From Glandiceps talaboti (lineage: Eukaryota; Hemichordata; Enteropneusta; Spengelidae), in contig NC_135566.1 in assembly GCF_964340395.1 (NCBI RefSeq), positions 22,478,635-22,542,634 of the forward strand: 64,000 nt of DNA. The letters are read 5' to 3'. Made by a program: the position numbers and the translations under genes. The notes beneath the pieces were generated by a model that worked only from the letters and a program-made list of their open reading frames with translations, was not told where the DNA came from and did no database searches. How positions within the stretch are numbered: position 1 is the first letter of the stretch; each line of letters opens with the position of its first letter. Positions 58,798 through 64,000 of this stretch are shown here, piece by piece.

Positions 58798-59318
58798 TGT
58801 GAATGACAAACTGTCAGTTATTCCAAAAATCCCTAACGATGTACAATTTACGTTGCACAATACTTGTATGGAGGTACATGTACGTATCAGGCCGGGTGCT
58901 ACTGCTAGTATGCTCGTCCTTTTCGCAGTTGGCAGATTACGGATTATCCAGCTCGTAACTGTTAATTGATTCACACCTTGGCTTTCATCCAGTAATTTTT
59001 AAGATCAGAAACTAATTAACTAAGCAATCCTTGCCAAATATATCTACTTTCACGGCGAAATTACTCTCCAATCTCTTGCAAAAAGGTGTTATTCCGTCGA
59101 CTGCATAGCCAGCCAATGTACTCGATCGACTTCCCGTTACATTGTTTTGATACGTTGCGCATGCTGTTTGCGCATACCATGGCAACGGTAGAGAGAGGTC
59201 CAATGCTTGCCTCTCCAGAGGGCGCCGTGATCACTGCGTCATAGAACTACGTCCATCACGTCACTCCAAATCCACTTTGACGCGCAATCTTATTGGTTAC
59301 TCAGTACGTTCGTTTAGA
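58798..59318. promoter_or_regulatory. Bidirectional promoter between MORN3 and an unidentified gene
   Basis: The 521-bp gap between two head-to-head ATGs is visibly richer in CG than its surroundings on the side near 59.1-59.3 kb. It holds CCAAT (59,113), inverted CCAAT (ATTGG at 59,292), an NRF1-like TGCGCATGC (59,156-59,164), and TGCGCATACC next to an X-box-like site. No TATA box stands out. The transcription start sites are not determined. Confidence 0.6.
59173..59186. promoter_or_regulatory. X-box-like (RFX) site
   Basis: CATACCATGGCAAC: the right half GGCAAC fits RGYAAC and the left half ends ACC as in GTNRCC, but its first two bases differ. RFX factors drive ciliary genes through such sites, and MORN3 is a cilium/sperm-linked gene. 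Confidence 0.4.
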
Positions 59319-59445
59319 ATGGCTGACACGCGCGGTACACCCAGGCTTTATAAAAACACGGTACTATCAGCAGTGACAATAAAGAACCAATTATTACAAA
59401 AATTGGGATTGAGAAATCCCCAATTATTCTTTGCCTCTACAACAG
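59319..59445 (+). CDS. First coding exon of an unidentified gene divergent to MORN3
   Basis: ATG at 59,319 opens MADTRGTPRLYKNTVLSAVT and continues IKNQLLQKLGLRNPQLFFAS to a GT donor (ACAACAG|GTAATC, 59,446), phase 1. Composition and the clean donor support a real exon. I do not recognise the family, and I could not place the next exon before the end of the window. The shared promoter with MORN3 hints at co-expression, perhaps in ciliated or germ cells. Confidence 0.6.
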
Positions 59446-59459
59446 GTAATCTGAACTGA

Positions 59460-60540
59460 AGAAACTAAATTTTCATTGTTTTCAGTAGTTATAACAAATA
59501 ATTCACACAGTAATAAACATTTTATTATGATTTATTTAAAAACTTAATCCATTTCCTGTGAAAAGCTGTTAATCCACTCTGTATTTGTCTGGACAATTGT
59601 CTGTATTCACCAGGAATACAGGTGAGACTATGCTTAATACAGGAAAGCATGATTTACCATGAATAATCTATATATGGTAAATATAGGCTAATACAACACG
59701 AATAAACACTAGTTTTGTAATTGGTAAATACTTTGCCTGTATTGCCCTGTATTTTTCAGAATTATAGTCAAATATTTACAATACAGACACTGATAACATA
59801 CTCTTTCCTGTATTTACCCATTCATTTATAATGCTGACCAGGTATGGGCGACAGTACGGTTAATGGTTACATTATTACTTCTGGAAATGGTCTTTTAGCA
59901 CCAGGCATTTAATATTGTCTAAATTTTGTGCATGACATTATGAAATGCATAGTAGGTGGCATTCCATGTGTTGCATCTTTTGATTTTCTCCATTATTCAT
60001 TGATGATTTTCATTCATGTATTCCTCTACATCAAACAGTGAGACACAATCATACATTAACTCATATTCAGACACAGTGTTGCTCATTTTCTTTCAAGTGA
60101 TATACTTTTCTCATGATACATTCACTCAATTACACAATATAACAACCGTTAGCTTTTTAAAATAATTTATTATAAAGACAGACAAGCACTCAAATATTAT
60201 GTAAAACTGCATGTAAAACAAGTACTCAAACAAGCTTTCACTCAAAGACATCATCCCCAACTGTTGTGTTATATGGCAAAGTTATTGTGCAAATTTGTAT
60301 GGTTTCTCTTGATACAAAACTGCATCATTTTTTGACCAACTGCTATTTGACCTTGAATGTGGAGATCAAAGTCAAAGATCAAGATATAAAACGGAAGCTT
60401 ACTTTTGGGTATAGACATTTAAAAGGTGTCTTTTGTGTGTATTCAACTTCTTGAGATTCAAATATGAATGTCTCATTAGAAAGTTCATCATTGATAATAT
60501 GAGGGTAGGCACTTGAATGGAGTCACTGTGATTTATACAT
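59460..60540. other. No exon placed; intron of the 59.3-kb gene or intergenic
   Basis: AT-rich sequence without a convincing acceptor-bounded open frame. The word CCTGTATT recurs several times at 59.58-59.82 kb (irregular spacing). Confidence 0.4.
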
Positions 60541-60544
60541 CCGA

Positions 60545-60792
60545 TGCATATTGTGAAATTTATCAACAAATATGGCTGCCATTTGGCCATATTTGATTCA
60601 GTCATAAAACAAATAGACGTGCATATGTCTCGCATGGTATGTTACCTTTGTGCCAGGTGTGGTTGAATTTTTTTTTTTTTTTTTTTGGTTTGTTTTTTGG
60701 TGCATGCCCGAGACATGAGGGTGAATACACACATGCACTCACAGACAGATGGACTGAACCCAATGTAAAATCCCCTACGGGCGACTAATAAC
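60545..60792 (-). repeat. Old Family B relative with poly-T
   Basis: On the minus strand it reads TTAGTCGCCCGTAGGGGAT, ACATTGGGTTCAGTCCATCT, then GACGTGCATATGTCTCGCATGG-like and GGCCATATTTGATTCAG words in the order of Family B. A run of about 20 T lies at 60,668-60,688. It is much more diverged than the other copies. Confidence 0.55.
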
Positions 60793-60799
60793 AAGTAAA

Positions 60800-61260
60800 A
60801 TTGCATGTTTTATTGCGATGAGATGCACCTTTAAGTATCATTCTTCAAATTGGGCAGTGATGAGCAAAATACTCACTTCTACAACTTGAATCATTAGAAA
60901 ATCTGCTGTGAGATATTAGTACTAGGGTATGGCCATGGACTACAAAGAATGTTTCATTAAAGTCCTGCGAAACCGTGACAACTTTCTGCAGGGAACTGGA
61001 TGACTGAGTTGTGTGTGTGTGCAACTGTAATGACCATGAAAACATTGAACATCCATAGACAGTGGAGAAGCCTATGAAATATATAACAACATAATATACA
61101 GTAACATAAAGTACATGTATCAGTGAAATGAACACCTCAAAAAAATTAGTCTGAATGAAATAGATACATTATGGAGTGATTCAATTCAGTATAGTACACT
61201 ATGATATCACACACCATAGAGTACTTAGATGCAGTGTGTATATTACAGTGTACCATACAC
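60800..61260. other. No gene seen
   Basis: No supported exon or RNA gene. Confidence 0.4.
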
Positions 61261-61270
61261 TATATCTTGG

Positions 61271-61669
61271 CGGCGACAGTAGGGAGCCCTCCACGACGTT
61301 CTCAGGAGAGGGAAGTCGAGAGAGGTCTTGCACGGCGACAGTAGGGAGCCCTCCACGACGCTCTCGGGAGAGGGAATGGCCCAACGTCACGCGACAGTAG
61401 GGAGCCCTCCACGACGCTCTCAGGAGAGGGAACATGTCCGTGCTGGATCACTCAGATGACCAGTACACCGTCGGCCGTCCTAGGACCGACTCAGAAAGAC
61501 CGGCTCAGAGGGACCGACTCAGACTTGTCACGTGTTTATGCTGTACGGAGTGAGTGATGTCATCTGTCACATGTTACGTTTTACGTGATAAGATCACGTC
61601 CATCCTGACGTCCATCACGACGCACGGCGACAGTAGGGAGCCCTCCACGAAACTCTCAGGAGAGGAAAG
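61271..61669. repeat. Four copies of a GC-rich 41-bp motif
   Basis: GCGACAGTAGGGAGCCCTCC plus ACGACGYTCTCAGGAGAGGGAA occurs at about 61,271, 61,333, 61,391 and 61,625 with variable spacers, one holding GACCGACTCAGA repeats. Such GC-rich, CG-containing DNA is unlike its AT-rich surroundings. Confidence 0.8.
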
Positions 61670-62789
61670 CACGGGCTGACTCTTCCAGCACCAGATTTAC
61701 AAACTTCACACGCACGTCGATTACGATTTAATAGAACGGCCACTGGTGTCAGTGATTAATTAAAAACTCTAGAAGTTCTTCTCATTATCAACATAACAAG
61801 TATGTTTACATTGTCAATCGAAATCCAGTTGATTGTTTTAGTTACAAATGAATCAAATGTAGATCTGGGTGTCATGAGATGGCCTGTGTATCAACAGGTG
61901 GCAGTTGACAGTCAAAAGATGACGAATACGTAATTACATTGTAAACCACTGGAATAAAAATAAGAATATAAAGTAAACACAAATTAGGGCGCCATACATA
62001 CCATGGCTATGTATATATGTATCCTTATGGTATACTTGGATAGCTATATTCCGCATATATGTGTTCATATACATAACAGTATATACGTATACACACATAC
62101 TGTGTAAGTATATTTGTTCACACATATCGGTATCAAATACAGTATATGCCCACACACTATATGTAATGTGTGTTCATAAATATGCTACATGCTATACAAC
62201 TTTGCTGGTGAACCAATGTATTACGTCAAGCTTTTGTTCCAAACACAAAACTTGAAATTCGTGACTTGAAATTTTCGACTGAGATGGAGACGGAGTGCAA
62301 TGCAAACTTCCAGTCACATATGACCCCTCATTAAGCTTTTACGTGTCTGTAAGGTCACTAGTTTTGAATAATTATTGACAAATAGTTCTGAACCCGAATT
62401 AAACCAAGTACAACATTTGAAACCCATCGGACTAAAGTAATTGATGAGGTCGTTTTCATGAAGACTGTTATCTCTCTTATCTCAGATCTCTTTCTCTGTA
62501 CAAAGTTCATTTTCGGGTTTTCAAGATGTTGTCGAGTGCCGTCAAGTATTTAAGTTCTTTTCTAAGGATCTTTCTTTTCTACTCCGTCTTGTTTGTCATA
62601 AACTCCCCTCTGTTTCTGTTCAAGTTCTGTCTTCCATTTGTTCAATTCTTCAATTTTTTCACGATTCCCAGTTGAAATGATGAAAAGAAGTTAATGATAC
62701 ATAAGTTTATGGGTTGTTTTTTATCAGCGATACGTTACTCTATGTATTAGACATAGTACAAACAACGCTCCATAACATTGGAGAATAAA

Positions 62790-63241
62790 ATCAGTGAAAG
62801 TATTGATAATATATACCTTTGGATATCTTATTTGACAAGAAAAGAATTCCTATCTTACCTCGAGTACATGTTGTTAACATTGACAAAGAAGCTTGTCTTG
62901 AGAAATCATTTTCAATGTAATATAAGTGCATATATACGACACATAAGTTTGCTATAACTGCTAAAACAGCCAACATTTCCCACGTTCTATTTACATTGTC
63001 ATCTTTCGATTCGTTGCTCTCGAACTTCGTGTTGCTATATATATACATAGCTTTGTCCGTCTAGAGACAAGACTCTCCTTCGAGGGATTTCTATGTTCAA
63101 TTGCGAATTCATTGCTTTCCGTGAATTATCAAGTTCAGCTATTTGCTTAGTTATCGTGAACAAGTATTTGTGAATTGTGTGGGTATTTTTGTCTGAAGCT
63201 ATCCGGTTTATTCTGTCTACGTGAACTTTCTTTTGTAACAA
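62790..63241 (-). CDS. Uncertain coding region with a membrane segment
   Basis: Two overlapping minus-strand frames read protein-like text: KKVHVDRINRIASDKNTH ... SLDGQSY (63,241-63,035), and after a one-frame change in an ATATAT run, SNTKFESNESKDDNVNRTWE then a hydrophobic stretch MLAVLAVIANLCVVYMHLYY (62,791-63,048), ending at a possible donor CTCGAG|GTAAGA (about 62,858). It may be one exon broken by microsatellite slippage, or two exons. No family was recognised. Confidence 0.3.
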
Positions 63242-63287
63242 TTAGAGGGGGACTTCTAATGTTAAGGTAACCCTCCTCCATGTTACA

Positions 63288-63290
<3 letters not shown>

Positions 63291-63368
<78 letters not shown>
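63291..63368. repeat. CT dinucleotide microsatellite
   Basis: About 39 uninterrupted CT units. Confidence 0.97.
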
Positions 63369-63370
<2 letters not shown>

Positions 63371-63389
63371 CTTTGTGCACGGGATCGAC

Positions 63390-64000
63390 TTAGACTTTTA
63401 GAGAATTGGTTATGCTAAATTTAAAACTGAAATTAGCAAATTATTACATATTAATATGGTAATTATCCAAACTAAAATTTGTGCACATCACAAAAACGAG
63501 TATTGCTATCAGAAAAGTTTAATTCAATATTTATCAATTGAAATTTTGAACACAAATATTATGGTTCACCAAACTTCTGTTTCTATCTCAAGCAGGGATT
63601 ACAAAGTTTAGAAAAGGGAATATAATTTGTCAAGCAAAAGCATTTTTAGTCCCCCAAAGAACAAGACAAGAAAGGGTCAGACCCTTTTTAGGGTGTGTAG
63701 TATGACAACAGTTTGGGTTTTTGGGGTTTCAACATAGCCTCCCTATGTCATTTCACAAAGAGTTGCCCACCTCATCCCGGGATACATGGTCATGTGAACA
63801 ACATTAATGAAAGTGGTTTATTTTGCCAATACTAGTTCAAAGAAGCACACTTAAGATAAATTTTCTTTGCTGGCCATTCTATTAAATTCTATCTTAATAA
63901 CAATAATGATAATAACAATAACTTTAGGGTAATAATAATAACATATCATAAATAATCACTAATAAGTAATAAGTACTAATAAATAATAATATATAATAAA
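63390..64000. other. No gene seen; ends in AAT-rich low-complexity DNA
   Basis: 63.86-64.00 kb is dominated by AATAATAAC/AATAATAAT runs. Nothing else is recognised. Confidence 0.5.

Noticed and set aside
62526-62675. 49-codon hydrophobic plus-strand frame (MLSSAVKYLSSFLRIF...)
   Set aside because: T-rich DNA easily encodes Phe/Leu; no supporting context, and the opposite strand is also open (EKIEELNKWKTELEQKQ) but lacks a usable acceptor.
1-64000. tRNA, rRNA or other structured RNA genes
   Set aside because: No cloverleaf with A/B boxes and no rRNA-like stretch was seen on reading both strands; short or diverged RNAs may be missed.

Overview
The window is animal nuclear DNA: introns have GT/AG borders, coding exons are sparse, and most of the sequence is AT-rich and filled with short non-autonomous transposons, foldbacks and satellites. 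The gene content (MORN3, Kelch-like ubiquitin-ligase adaptors, a BEN-domain gene, an L1-like LINE, a DDE-type transposase relative) and the repeat style fit a marine invertebrate. My best guess is a deuterostome such as a hemichordate or lancelet, but the sequence does not prove it. Exon borders below were read by eye from splice signals and reading phase; no alignment or search was run.

Layout. 1-16 kb has no convincing host gene. It holds foldback/MITE elements (5.86-6.26, 7.78-8.17, 9.54-9.99 kb), a Family D copy, and a probable TTAA-type transposon shell (9.27-13.93 kb) enclosing an L1-like LINE on the minus strand (intact ORF1, ORF2 broken by frameshifts and cut off in the reverse transcriptase). 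16.3-18.0 kb: two exons of a plus-strand gene with a charged chromo/Tudor-like stretch, Pro-rich repeats, poly-Ala and a C-terminal BEN-like domain; the Pro-rich repeat carries a frameshift. 21.5-23.1 kb (minus): a two-exon, damaged DDE-transposase-like gene.

24.1-41.1 kb: three consecutive Kelch-like (KLHL9/13-like) units on the plus strand: a BACK-Kelch exon without BTB (24.1 kb), a full BTB-BACK-Kelch exon (33.9 kb), and a BTB split over two exons with no BACK or Kelch behind it (39.6-41.1 kb). The donors and acceptors that could join them are all phase 1, so they could be tandem paralogues, alternatively spliced units, or one read-through multi-module gene. A possible ATG first exon for the second unit lies inside a 450-bp inverted-repeat transposon.

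50.3-58.8 kb (minus): a complete five-exon MORN3 gene (237 aa predicted) whose introns hold satellites and a large Family D element. Its start faces an unidentified plus-strand gene (first exon 59.32-59.45 kb) across a promoter of about 520 bp with CCAAT, NRF1-like and X-box-like motifs. 59.5-64 kb has mostly repeats and one uncertain minus-strand coding region.

Repeat families named here: A = hairpin-headed element starting TTAGCACAACTG, then a CTGT/GT microsatellite, then diverged subrepeats, often with a tail of 'CTAGCAACAAGACCACGCCC' units; B = element starting AGTCCCCGC with CCGT runs and about 150-bp subrepeats; D = G-run-rich element bounded by AGGGACCGGTCAG; E = foldback with AGTCTAG ends; F = diverged units with TTACTGAAAATCAT.
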